From Winogradskyella forsetii (GTDB lineage: Bacteria > Bacteroidota > Bacteroidia > Flavobacteriales > Flavobacteriaceae), in NCBI RefSeq assembly GCF_013394595.1, contig NZ_CP053348.1, positions 3,382,501 to 3,446,500 on the forward strand: a stretch of 64,000 bases of DNA. The letters run 5' to 3'. Shown here in pieces: positions 55,077 through 63,732 of this stretch (position 1 is the first letter of the stretch; every line of letters begins with the position of its first letter). The position numbers were made by a program, and so were the translations under genes. The notes beneath the pieces are model-generated. The model had not been told where the DNA came from, made no database searches, and worked only from the letters and a program-made list of their open reading frames with translations.

Positions 55077-57041
55077 ATGATCTCACAAAATTCCATAGCA
55101 CAAGTTTTTGAAACCGCTCGCGTAGAAGAGGTCATTGGTGATTTTGTACAACTGAAAAAATCAGGAAGTAACTTTAAAGGCTTAAGTCCTTTTAGCGAAG
55201 AGCGCTCTCCTAGTTTTATGGTTTCACCAGTGAAACAAATATGGAAGGATTTTTCTAGTGGCAAAGGCGGAAATGCAGTCACCTTTTTAATGGAGCACGA
55301 GCATTTTACCTATCCTGAAGCCATAAAATACCTCGCTAAAAAATATAATATTGAAATAGAAGAAACCGAACGAACCGACGAGGAAAAAGCACAAGCGGAT
55401 ACCAAAGAGAGTTTGTATTTGGTTAGCGAATATGCAAACACTTATTTTCAGAAAGTACTCCATAGTACCAATCAAGGCAAAGCCATTGGACTAAGTTATT
55501 TTAAAGAACGAGGGTTTACTGAAGAAACCATTAAAAAGTTTCAGTTAGGCTATTCGTTAGATGAATGGCAAGCGTTTACAGATGATGCCTTAGGTAAAGG
55601 CTATAAACTCGAATTTCTGGAACAGACCGGTTTAACTATTGTTAAAGGCGACAAACGCTTCGATAGATTTAAAGGTAGGGTAATGTTTCCTATTCATAGC
55701 ATGAGTGGGCGCATACTAGGTTTTGGTGGTCGTATTCTGGTCAACGATAAAAAAGCGGCTAAATACCTCAACTCACCGGAAAGCGAAATCTACCATAAAA
55801 GTAAAGTGCTTTATGGCTTGTTCCATGCGAAGCAAAGCATTGCTAAAGAAGACAATTGTTATTTGGTGGAAGGTTATACAGATGTCATTCAGTTTCATCA
55901 AACTGGCATTAAAAATGTGGTATCCTCATCCGGAACTGCTTTATCTTCAGATCAAATTCGGTTAATCAATAGGCTAACCAATAATATCACCGTTCTCTTT
56001 GATGGCGATGCCGCGGGAATAAGAGCTTCCATTAGAGGTATTGATTTAATTTTGGAACAAGGTGTTAACGTGAAGATTTGTACGTTTCCTGATGGCGAGG
56101 ATCCTGATAGTTTCTCAAAATCGAATACTTTAGAAGAACTTACCGAATACCTCAATGATAATGCTAAGGATTTTATTCAATTTAAAGCGTCTCTATTAGT
56201 TAAAGAAGCGGATAATGATCCTATAAAAAAAGCAGAGACTATTCGCGAAATCGTCAATAGTATCGCCAAAATCCCTGACCAAATAAAGCGTGAAATTTAT
56301 ATCCAAGAGTGTGCACGAATCATGGATATTAGTGAAAACGTATTGTTCAGCACTTTAGCACAGATCAACAAGAAAGAATCTCAAGACGCCAATAAAAACT
56401 ACAAACAAGATCAAAAAGCGTTTCAGGTTGTAAAAAATGAACCTCAAACCAAGCAAAAGGTTGATATTCAATTTGAATTGGAACGCAAAATCATAGAAAT
56501 CTTAATGCTCTATGGTGATAGAACGGAACAATTTGAAGACTTAATATTAACGGAAGAAGAATCTACTGGCGAATTGGTTTTAGAACCCACAAAACACGAA
56601 ACACGTGTCTTTGAAAAAATATACCTAGACCTTCAGGAAGACGAAATGCAGTTTACCAATCCGCAGTTCAAAGTACTCTACTACTCTATTATTGACAAAT
56701 TGAATCAAGATGAAAATTTTTCGACTAAAAACTTCGTGAATCAACTCGATCAAGATGCTGCAAGTACAGTAACCAGTATTTTAATGGAAGATGAACGCTA
56801 TAACTTACATGATTGGCAACGCAATCAAATTATCCCAAAAGAAAAAAAAGATTCTATTTCACAACTGGTAAGTCAAACGATATTGAGTTTACGTTGCCAT
56901 CTTATCGATAAAAAAGTAGCAGAATACAAAAATGAAACTTTAAATGAAAATGCCGACACACGTTCCATCATCGAAGATGTGAAAGACTATGTTGGTCTTA
57001 AAATGTTATTGTCCCGTAAATTAGGTAAAGTTGTTGGCTAA
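55077..57041 (+). CDS. dnaG: DNA primase
   Basis: Synthesises RNA primers at the replication fork. The ATG at 55077 (MISQNSIAQVFETARVEEVI) matches the conserved N-terminus better than the one at 55065. The Toprim catalytic core is intact ('YLVEGYTDVIQFHQTG', 'SSSGTALSSDQIRLI', 'VLFDGDAAGIRAS'). In the N-terminal zinc-ribbon fold all four ligand positions are changed: GLSPFS for GLCPFH (Ser37, Ser40) and WKDFSSGKGG for the CxxC segment (Asp58, Ser61). The fold is otherwise well kept, so DNA binding may persist without zinc. The C-terminal helicase-binding domain is present. Length (654 residues) is normal for the lineage. Confidence 0.97.
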   Translation: MISQNSIAQVFETARVEEVIGDFVQLKKSGSNFKGLSPFSEERSPSFMVSPVKQIWKDFSSGKGGNAVTFLMEHEHFTYPEAIKYLAKKYNIEIEETERTDEEKAQADTKESLYLVSEYANTYFQKVLHSTNQGKAIGLSYFKERGFTEETIKKFQLGYSLDEWQAFTDDALGKGYKLEFLEQTGLTIVKGDKRFDRFKGRVMFPIHSMSGRILGFGGRILVNDKKAAKYLNSPESEIYHKSKVLYGLFHAKQSIAKEDNCYLVEGYTDVIQFHQTGIKNVVSSSGTALSSDQIRLINRLTNNITVLFDGDAAGIRASIRGIDLILEQGVNVKICTFPDGEDPDSFSKSNTLEELTEYLNDNAKDFIQFKASLLVKEADNDPIKKAETIREIVNSIAKIPDQIKREIYIQECARIMDISENVLFSTLAQINKKESQDANKNYKQDQKAFQVVKNEPQTKQKVDIQFELERKIIEILMLYGDRTEQFEDLILTEEESTGELVLEPTKHETRVFEKIYLDLQEDEMQFTNPQFKVLYYSIIDKLNQDENFSTKNFVNQLDQDAASTVTSILMEDERYNLHDWQRNQIIPKEKKDSISQLVSQTILSLRCHLIDKKVAEYKNETLNENADTRSIIEDVKDYVGLKMLLSRKLGKVVG

Positions 57042-57046
57042 ATGAT

Positions 57047-57676
57047 TTAAGCTAAGTTATGATGTTTAGCTTGATGAATTAAATCCACAATATTAGTGAC
57101 ATTGAGTTTCTTAAACAATCGCGCTTTATAGGTGCTCACTGTTTTTTCGTTAATATCTAACTCTTGAGCAATTTCTTTGTTCTTGCGACCAATGGAAAGT
57201 AATTTTAAAACTTCAACCTCTCTAGTTGAAAGCTTTTTGAACATTCTGCTCCTACTCTTTCGTGTATCTTCATAGCGTAAATGTTTGTCCATTTTTTCAC
57301 TAAGTGACGTTTCTCCTGTGCTGATTTTACGCACAGCAGCTTCTAGTTCTTCAATGCTAGCTGATTTGTTTAAATAACCTGAAGCTCCAGCTTTAAGCGT
57401 ACTAATGGCATAAATCTCTTCTGGCTGATGGCTAAACATCAACACATTTACAGATTTATTTTCTTTTTTAATAGCTCTTAGCGCAGTGATACCATTAAGT
57501 TCTGGTAAATCGATTTCTGATATTATAACATCAACTTTATGACGTCTAACGAATTCAAATATCTCAATTCCACTGCCTAAACTGCCAATAACTTTAAAGT
57601 CTGGTTTACTATTTAAAAATAATTCTAATCCAGTTCTTACGATTGGATGACTATCAACAATCAATATATTTATCAT
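57047..57676 (-). CDS. NarL/FixJ-type response regulator with degenerate receiver
   Basis: A 209-residue protein with a receiver domain (1-120) and a LuxR-type HTH (about 144-209, NKEIAQELDINEKTVSTYKA). The receiver phosphorylation Asp is Glu54 (IISEIDLPELNG), and one of the paired acidic residues is Ser9 (IVDSHP). Ser82 and Lys104 are conserved. A Glu at the phosphoacceptor site often mimics the phosphorylated state, so this regulator may be constitutively active or controlled otherwise. It is convergent with dnaG, 5 bp apart. No histidine kinase is adjacent. Confidence 0.9.
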   Translation of the reverse strand: MINILIVDSHPIVRTGLELFLNSKPDFKVIGSLGSGIEIFEFVRRHKVDVIISEIDLPELNGITALRAIKKENKSVNVLMFSHQPEEIYAISTLKAGASGYLNKSASIEELEAAVRKISTGETSLSEKMDKHLRYEDTRKSRSRMFKKLSTREVEVLKLLSIGRKNKEIAQELDINEKTVSTYKARLFKKLNVTNIVDLIHQAKHHNLA

Positions 57677-57801
57677 GACGATTGTATTTTGGTTTTTGGT
57701 TAGGGTAATTTATGCAATTAAATACAATAGTGGAGATTTGTTAAACAAAAATAATTAAAAATTAAATAATTTAGTAACATTATTTGCCAAAAATGCAAAG
57801 A

Positions 57802-58590
57802 TTATTTTAAATTGTTGGGAATTTCGCAAATCGGTATCGCAATCATCTTATGTTTGTTTGAGGTGTTGTAACGCATAAAAATTTCAAAGGCTTTACGTTG
57901 TCTTCCTTCAAAATCTGCAACCGTTTTACCTTCATCTTTCATTTGCATCGCCCATTCCAATTCTGGATATGATGCGCCAATTTGATCCTCGTCACTTCTG
58001 GCATCTCCAAATAAACCATCACTAGGAGCCGCTTTCATAATAGATTCTGGCACTTTTAAATAGTCCCCAATTTGATAAACTTCAGACTTCAATAAATCTG
58101 CAATCGGACTTAAATCTACTCCTCCATCGCCATATTTCGTATAAAAACCAACACCAAAGTCTTCTACTTTGTTACCAGTTCCAGCGACTAAAAGGCCTAA
58201 CAGACCCGCATGATAATATAAGGTAGTCATTCGCAAACGGGCTCTAGTATTTGCCAAAGCCATATCAACTGTAGTTTGTTGGCCTTCTAAACTGACTTCG
58301 GTTTTAAATTCCTCGAACACAGGCGTCAAATCAACAACCGTGTCTTTCACATTAGGAAAACGCTTTTTTAATTGTGCAATGTGCTCTTGCGCTCTAGTGA
58401 CATGACTTGGCGCTTGATGGATGGGCATTTCAATACATAAAAGATCTAAGCCCGTTTTTGCACATAGTGTTGACGTTACAGCAGAATCAATTCCGCCAGA
58501 AATACCAATAACAAAACCATTGACTCCAGCTTTTGTGGCATAATCCTTTAACCAATCTACAATATGATTTACTACCTTTTCCGTTTGCAT
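57802..58590 (-). CDS. nadE: NAD+ synthetase
   Basis: A 262-residue ATP-pyrophosphatase-type NAD synthetase that amidates deamido-NAD. The P-loop SGGIDSAV is at 31-38, followed by 'GTGNKVEDFGVGFYTKYGDG', 'GVDLSPIADLLKSEVYQIG' and 'PSDGLFGDARSDEDQIGASY'. It lacks the N-terminal glutaminase (nitrilase) domain, so by family it uses ammonia. It is divergent from gldB, and the shared ~100-bp gap carries a -7 box for gldB. Confidence 0.95.
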   Translation of the reverse strand: MQTEKVVNHIVDWLKDYATKAGVNGFVIGISGGIDSAVTSTLCAKTGLDLLCIEMPIHQAPSHVTRAQEHIAQLKKRFPNVKDTVVDLTPVFEEFKTEVSLEGQQTTVDMALANTRARLRMTTLYYHAGLLGLLVAGTGNKVEDFGVGFYTKYGDGGVDLSPIADLLKSEVYQIGDYLKVPESIMKAAPSDGLFGDARSDEDQIGASYPELEWAMQMKDEGKTVADFEGRQRKAFEIFMRYNTSNKHKMIAIPICEIPNNLK

Positions 58591-58632
58591 AATTTTTAAT
58601 TTTTTATTTTAGAACTCATTTATAAAGAAGTG

Positions 58633-58640
58633 TACCTTTG
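58633..58640 (+). promoter_or_regulatory. Candidate -7 box for gldB-gldC
   Basis: TACCTTTG matches TANNTTTG. The start predicted from it lies before the ATGs at 58677 and 58689 and after the in-frame TTG at 58638, so the TTG start can be excluded. Confidence 0.5.
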
Positions 58641-58688
58641 CACAACAAAAATAACGCAATAGTGTTAGGATTAAAAATGTTTTACCAA

Positions 58689-59651
58689 ATGCAGATTAAA
58701 TTTTATATTTTATTAGCTGTCGGATTGCTATTTCTGTCATGTAATGAGGAGTCTAAGGTTGAAAAAGAGATAGCGACCATTGAAGCCGATTTCACTGTTG
58801 AACGTTTTGACAAGGCTTTTTTTGAAGCTAAACCCGAAGATTTATCGACATTAAAAGAAGCGTATCCGTTCTTCTTTTCTAAACGTGTCCCAGATTCCAT
58901 TGTGATTCATAGAATGAAAGACACTTTACAACATGAATTATTAACGGAAGTCCAAAATACGTTTCCAGATTTTAAAAACACAAAACAAGAATTGGAAGGC
59001 TTATTTCAACATTTAAAATATTACGATAAAACATTTACCGTCCCACGCGTAATTACATTGACAAATGACGTCGCATACCGAGACAAAACCATAGTCAATG
59101 ATTCCTTAGTGCTTATTGCTCTAGATAACTATTTAGGAGCTGACCACAAATTTTATCAGAACATACCCGTGTTTATTGCGGCAAATATGCGTAAGAGCCA
59201 AATTGTAGTTGATGTGACTGATAATTATGCCAAAAAATACAGCTTTCAAACCGATAGAAAAACCTTATTGGATGAAATGATCTACTTCGGGAAGTTACTT
59301 TACTTTAAAGATGTTATGATTCCGTTTAAAACAGATGCTGAAAAAATTGGTTATACCGAAGCTCAGATCAAATGGGCAGAAGCCAATGAAAGTCAAATAT
59401 GGAGCTATTTTATTGAAAAGGAATTGCTGTACGATACAGATCCTAAATTACCAAACCGCTTTATTGCAGACGCTCCTTTTTCTAAGTTTTATTTAGAATT
59501 GGACAATGATTCACCAGGGCGCTTAGGGCAATATATAGGTTGGCAAATTGTAAAAGCCTACGCCGACACAACAGGTGAAGATATCATAACCATAATGCAA
59601 ACAGAGCCACAAATTATATTTAACAAAGCTAAATTTAAACCCAAAAAGTAA
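58689..59651 (+). CDS. gldB: Gliding motility lipoprotein GldB
   Basis: A lipoprotein required for gliding in Flavobacterium. The ATG at 58689 gives a tight lipoprotein signal (MQIKFYILLAVGLLFLSC); the ATG at 58677 is an alternative. The body begins 'TVERFDKAFFEAKPEDLSTL' and contains 'LLDEMIYFGKLLYFKDVMIP' and 'DSPGRLGQYIGWQIVKAY', characteristic of GldB. Its TAA overlaps the gldC ATG (TAATG). In Flavobacterium gldB and gldC are also adjacent, which supports both calls. Presence implies a gliding/T9SS-competent organism. Confidence 0.93.
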   Translation: MQIKFYILLAVGLLFLSCNEESKVEKEIATIEADFTVERFDKAFFEAKPEDLSTLKEAYPFFFSKRVPDSIVIHRMKDTLQHELLTEVQNTFPDFKNTKQELEGLFQHLKYYDKTFTVPRVITLTNDVAYRDKTIVNDSLVLIALDNYLGADHKFYQNIPVFIAANMRKSQIVVDVTDNYAKKYSFQTDRKTLLDEMIYFGKLLYFKDVMIPFKTDAEKIGYTEAQIKWAEANESQIWSYFIEKELLYDTDPKLPNRFIADAPFSKFYLELDNDSPGRLGQYIGWQIVKAYADTTGEDIITIMQTEPQIIFNKAKFKPKK

Positions 59652-59989
59652 TGTCTAAAATTATTAAATCGAAAATAGTATTAAACGTTGAACTCGATGA
59701 AAATCGCGTACCGGAAAAACTAAATTGGTCCGCACAAGATGGTGGCATAAACAACGAAGAAGCGAAAGCCATAATGTTATCGGTTTGGGATGGCAATGCG
59801 CAGGAAACATTGAAAATAGATTTGTGGACCAAAGATATGCCAGTTGATGAAATGAAACTCTTTTTTCATCAAACTTTAGTCACTATGAGTGATACATTTC
59901 TAAGAGCGACCCAAGACGAAAAAATGACCGCTACCATGAAAGATTTTTGTGATTATTTTGCTGAAAAATTAGAGTTGAAAAAACAGTAA
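59651..59989 (+). CDS. gldC: Gliding motility protein GldC
   Basis: A 112-residue soluble protein ('SKIVLNVELDENRVPEKLNW', 'MPVDEMKLFFHQTLVTMSDT'). It matches GldC in length, sequence and position directly after gldB with a one-base stop/start overlap. In F. johnsoniae GldC is needed for fully efficient spreading. A strong terminator follows immediately. Confidence 0.93.
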   Translation: MSKIIKSKIVLNVELDENRVPEKLNWSAQDGGINNEEAKAIMLSVWDGNAQETLKIDLWTKDMPVDEMKLFFHQTLVTMSDTFLRATQDEKMTATMKDFCDYFAEKLELKKQ

Positions 59990-59991
59990 AT

Positions 59992-60028
59992 AAAAAATCC
60001 CAGACTAAAATTTAATCTGGGATTTTTT
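59992..60028. terminator. Bidirectional terminator between gldC and paralogue 1
   Basis: AAAAAATCCCAGA pairs with TCTGGGATTTTTT. It serves gldC on plus and paralogue 1 on minus. Confidence 0.93.
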
Positions 60029-60056
60029 AATTTTTAGGGAGTACATTATAACACCC

Positions 60057-61073
60057 TTACAGATTACCTGCTTCGTTTTCTGATTTATAATACGGCTCAA
60101 TCTTAAAACTTTCTGAAGCAACATTCATATAATCCTCTTTATTCTTTCTTTTGTGTTGCACAAACTTAGTTGGATCATAAACAGTCCAAACAGTAAGTTC
60201 ATTTAATCGACCTGTCTTTGTTCTCTTGTCAATTTCATTCTTTTTAATCAAACGATCAACCGCTTCTTGGTCACTCATTTTCTGTATTTTCTCAGAACCC
60301 TGACCATTGTTAATCCTATAAACTACCCAATAGGTACTAACGATTCTATTGGATTTTGCCAAGTCTATATTTGGCATCGTTAATTCTGCATCTTTCTCAA
60401 CACCTTTCGATGTCGATTTAAATAACGATAAGCTACTGGTCATAGGTTTCTTTTTCTCTTCTATTGCCTTTTTTTCTGCAACATTAGGTGTTTTTGGAGA
60501 TGATGCTGCTTTTTTACCAGCTACCGCAAAATCTATTTTTTTCATATGGCTTTCTTCTCCATAAGTCTCCTTATTATTATTGTTAGGTAAAGCTGATTTC
60601 TTTGTTTCTAAAGCTACTTTTATGTCTTCCTTAATAATTGGCTCTTCAATTTTTTGTAGTTCAACATCAGCAATGACTTCTTTTTTTGGAGTTGTTTTTC
60701 TGCCAAAAAGATCTGAACTATCCGTTATTGAAGGAGCTGATTCAAGAACATCAAAGGGTTCATTTCTCAATAAAGTAATCACAATTAATTTATCACTAAG
60801 AAGCGCTTCAACAATATATCTACCCACCGGAACATCTGCAATAGGTATAACAACATCATTATCCTTAACTTTTATGACACGCTCAAAATCGTCATTAAAA
60901 ATTACGACTTCATAAATGGTACGTTCACATTTAAAAATAAGGTGATCTCCAGTGTTGTTGAGATTATGCTTTAGCTCTTTGGCTCTAACATTTACATTTT
61001 GATAAAGGGTGGATTTTTGACCATAAACTATAGATGCCAAAAGCACGAATACGAAGGTATACAGTAGTCTCAT
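60057..61073 (-). CDS. Tandem two-domain secreted protein, paralogue 1
   Basis: The ATG at 61073 starts a signal peptide (MRLLYTFVFVLLASIVYGQ); the ATG at 61112 is further upstream and less likely. The N-terminal domain has AKELKHNLN, VVIFNDDFERVIKV and VPVGRYIVEALLSDK. A long charged linker, about 120 residues rich in Lys/Glu/Pro, follows. The C-terminal domain has STYWVVYRINNG, NELTVWTVYDPTKFVQ and FKIEPYYKSEN. Three more copies lie upstream on the same strand, differing mainly in linker length. I do not recognise the family. The N-domain resembles the beta-sandwich of T9SS tails. Confidence 0.8.
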   Translation of the reverse strand: MRLLYTFVFVLLASIVYGQKSTLYQNVNVRAKELKHNLNNTGDHLIFKCERTIYEVVIFNDDFERVIKVKDNDVVIPIADVPVGRYIVEALLSDKLIVITLLRNEPFDVLESAPSITDSSDLFGRKTTPKKEVIADVELQKIEEPIIKEDIKVALETKKSALPNNNNKETYGEESHMKKIDFAVAGKKAASSPKTPNVAEKKAIEEKKKPMTSSLSLFKSTSKGVEKDAELTMPNIDLAKSNRIVSTYWVVYRINNGQGSEKIQKMSDQEAVDRLIKKNEIDKRTKTGRLNELTVWTVYDPTKFVQHKRKNKEDYMNVASESFKIEPYYKSENEAGNL

Positions 61074-61373
61074 AATAAGTAGGTTTTTTGTTTTGGGAAA
61101 CAATTTGAGCATTAAACCAACTGTTGGGGCTGGCTATATGCTATCGACAAAGTTATTCGCTTTTTTGTATCCTGTTTTCTATTTCAGACGCGCTACTTGT
61201 TTTTTAGTTAATGTGCATTAACGGTCGTTAAAACACTTAAAACACCTTATAAACGGAAAATTTGAACTTTTTTTAAAGACCTTTTAATTTTTTAAAATGA
61301 GCTTAACAAATTTTCCACATAAATCTAATCTGGAAATAGAACTATTTAAAAATGGATATATCATTAGTGAACC

Positions 61374-62132
61374 CTAAAGATTGGCTACTTTATTATGGGT
61401 AGAAAAGTAGGGTTGCGTATTAAATAAATCTGACGTCAATGAATAGAAAAAATCAGGATTTGAAACCTGATGTTCCATAAATTTTGTTGTATCATAAACT
61501 TCCCAAACCATCAATTCGTTTAGTTTACCCGAAGGACTATTGAGCTCTAGCCTATGTTTCAGTATCATTCTATCAGCCGTTTTTTTATCCACTAATTGCA
61601 TGGTTTTACTAGAACCGCTTTCATTATTTATCTTCGTTACCGCCCAATAAAATTTTTGCTTTTTAGGTGTCTGTTTTTTTGACTTTGCTCCTGTTAACAT
61701 TAAGGCAATACTCTTATTTGGTGTTTTGCTTATCACATTTAGACTTTCGTCTAACATCATGCCCTTACCTTCAGCTATGTCATTATTATTGTAAGATTTG
61801 TTCTCTATATCATAGTCGTATCGCATTAAACCAAAGATAAAAATCTTATCATCTAATTTAGCTTCAACAACGAATTTGCCTTCTGGTATGTCATTTAATG
61901 GAATTTGTGCATCCAATCCATCGACTTGGACTATTTTTTCAAAATCTTCGTTAAAAATGTCAACCCGCAAAATTTTAGTTTTACTACTTAATAGTAAGCT
62001 ATCATTAGAAGCATTCAAATTATGCTTTAGTTCTTTTGCTTTCGGATTAAAGTTTTTTAACAATGTAAAATTTTGACCATAAGTACTTAAAATGGAAAGT
62101 AGGACGAGTAGTGTGCAGATGTTCTTTATCAT
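61374..62132 (-). CDS. Tandem two-domain secreted protein, paralogue 2
   Basis: The start at 62132 (MIKNICTLLVLLSILSTYGQ) gives a clean signal peptide and is preferred over the ATG at 62192. It shares AKELKHNLN, VDIFNEDFEKIVQV and IPEGKFVVEAKLDDK with paralogue 1. The C-terminal part has KFYWAVTKINNESGSSKTMQ, NELMVWEVYDTTKFME and FNTQPYFSTHN. The linker is shorter (~50 residues) and carries 'SKKQTPKKQK'. It is separated from its neighbours by ~300 bp of AT-rich DNA, so each copy probably has its own promoter. Confidence 0.8.
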   Translation of the reverse strand: MIKNICTLLVLLSILSTYGQNFTLLKNFNPKAKELKHNLNASNDSLLLSSKTKILRVDIFNEDFEKIVQVDGLDAQIPLNDIPEGKFVVEAKLDDKIFIFGLMRYDYDIENKSYNNNDIAEGKGMMLDESLNVISKTPNKSIALMLTGAKSKKQTPKKQKFYWAVTKINNESGSSKTMQLVDKKTADRMILKHRLELNSPSGKLNELMVWEVYDTTKFMEHQVSNPDFFYSLTSDLFNTQPYFSTHNKVANL

Positions 62133-62495
62133 AACATTTACTTTTAAAATTTGAGGGCGGTTTTCAAATATTGTGGTGTTAGAAAACATCAATATTTGCT
62201 TATTCTAACACTAAGTTATGATCATATATCTATACGCAATTATTTATAAGACATGTTGCATTTTTTTTAGACAATACACGCCCTTTTACGATATAAAGCA
62301 AAAAAATAGGATTTAATTGAATGGTGTAAATATGTGAAATAGCCATATAAAGTAGTCAATTTACAATAGTTTGTTCGTCATTCCTTTACGACCAATTGAG
62401 AGCGACAAAAATTAAATTATAAGACGAATAGAATTTAATTCTCTACAAGTACTAAAGTTATTTGTGAGCTTAATACAAATAGTATAAGCTATCAG

Positions 62496-63218
62496 TTATT
62501 GAGAAACCTCATTATTACTTTTTGAGGTGTAATAAGGTACAACATTAAACACATTTGATTCAGAAGATTTAAAATAGGTACTATTTCGCAGCTGCTTGCG
62601 CATAAACTTTGAGGTGTTATAGACTTCATAAACCAGCAATGTATTATTCTTTGCAATTTCTGTACTTAGTTCCAATTTATTCAAGGAAATCATTCGAGAG
62701 ACTTCTTCCTCATTTTCCATACTCATAGATTTATAGGTGCCAGAAGTTGTGTTTTTTTCATATACCACCCAATACAATGACCGAACCGTGTCTCTTTTTT
62801 TTGTTAATTTTTTGGTTCCTAATATTGAAATATGATCCGAATGTTCTACTTCACTTGTTGTAGTGACAATTTTAGGTTCCTCAACCTTTGGCTCTATAGG
62901 TTCATTATTCACGAGATACATGATAATCCGTTTTCTCCCCAGTCTCGCTTGTACAATAAATTCTCCTATTGGTAAATTGCCAACGTCAATTTTAGATTCA
63001 TTACCGTTGACCATAACGGTTTGCATATAGTCATCATTAAAAATATCGACTTGTCGGATTATTTTTTCACTCTTTAAAATTAAACTATCTGCATTTTTAT
63101 TGAGACTATGCTCCAATTCACGAGCGTCACTATTTTCATTTTTTTGAAATACTACTACCTGTCCAAAACTAAAGCTGGAAAATAGAATAAATAGTAGTAA
63201 GCAAAAATTTTTAATCAT
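62496..63218 (-). CDS. Tandem two-domain secreted protein, paralogue 3
   Basis: A 240-residue copy with signal peptide MIKNFCLLLFILFSSFSFGQ. The N-domain has ARELEHSLN, VDIFNDDYMQTVMV and LPIGEFIVQARLGRK. The linker is short. The C-domain has SLYWVVYEKNTTSGTYKSMS, NTLLVYEVYNTSKFMRKQLR and FNVVPYYTSKSN. It is closer to paralogue 4 (KFMRKQLR, NTL(L/V)VYEVYNT) than to 1 or 2. Function unknown; periplasmic or surface location expected, with no sorting tail. Confidence 0.8.
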   Translation of the reverse strand: MIKNFCLLLFILFSSFSFGQVVVFQKNENSDARELEHSLNKNADSLILKSEKIIRQVDIFNDDYMQTVMVNGNESKIDVGNLPIGEFIVQARLGRKRIIMYLVNNEPIEPKVEEPKIVTTTSEVEHSDHISILGTKKLTKKRDTVRSLYWVVYEKNTTSGTYKSMSMENEEEVSRMISLNKLELSTEIAKNNTLLVYEVYNTSKFMRKQLRNSTYFKSSESNVFNVVPYYTSKSNNEVSQ

Positions 63219-63252
63219 GGTGCATTAGAATACATTGAGTATAATATAAAAT

Positions 63253-63292
63253 AGTTTAAACGTTTTGATTTTGTGCGAAAATCCAATTTTTT
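63253..63292. repeat. Intergenic motif, copy 1
   Basis: AGTTTAAACGTTTTG followed by CGAAAATCCAATTTTTT resembles 63541-63584 (GGTTTAAACGTTTCG then TGAAAATTTGAAATTTTTTT). A shorter form, GAAAATTTGAACTTTTTTTA, occurs at 61256-61275. All lie in spacers of the paralogue array. Confidence 0.5.
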
Positions 63293-63540
63293 CACCCTGT
63301 TATAGCCTATTTTTTTTTAGAACCATATACTCAGCCATGGAACGAAAATAAACCAAAACCAGAATGAAACAATAAAAATTTTCAGCTATAAGAAAACGCT
63401 TAAACTACCTGAATACAAAGATATTAAGAATTAGTGTTATCGCATATCTTTATTTGTGCATGTCATAGTTTATTTGCGTATTTTGACGAAATTAACAGTA
63501 ATAATGTTCTACTGATACTATATAAATTTACAAATCAAGT

Positions 63541-63584
63541 GGTTTAAACGTTTCGTTTTGAAGTGAAAATTTGAAATTTTTTTG
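63541..63584. repeat. Intergenic motif, copy 2
   Basis: Second copy of the motif at 63253-63292, in the spacer between paralogues 3 and 4. The rest of this 473-bp spacer (63219-63691) shows no gene. Confidence 0.5.
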
Positions 63585-63658
63585 AACAATTTAAGTCAAT
63601 TTTGAGCGCGTAGACCGAGCAGATTTAAGTATAAAACCTTTGATTCAATAGAGCCATT

Positions 63659-63732
63659 CCTATTATAAATCAGAAAATTTAAAAGTATGATCTAATGGGT
63701 TCCTACATTTAAATTTTCTGATTTATAATAGG
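63659..63732. repeat. Perfect 25-bp inverted repeat at the 3' end of paralogue 4
   Basis: Left arm 63659-63683 and right arm 63708-63732 are exact reverse complements around a 24-bp loop, extended slightly by a G-T pair. The right arm encodes the conserved PYYKSEN end of paralogue 4; the left arm is its mirror after the stop codon. There is no T-run, so it is not a normal terminator. Confidence 0.9.

Noticed and set aside
58638-58688. TTG start giving an N-terminal extension of GldB
   Set aside because: It overlaps the predicted -7 box at 58633-58640 and would spoil the lipoprotein signal; the ATG at 58689 is better.
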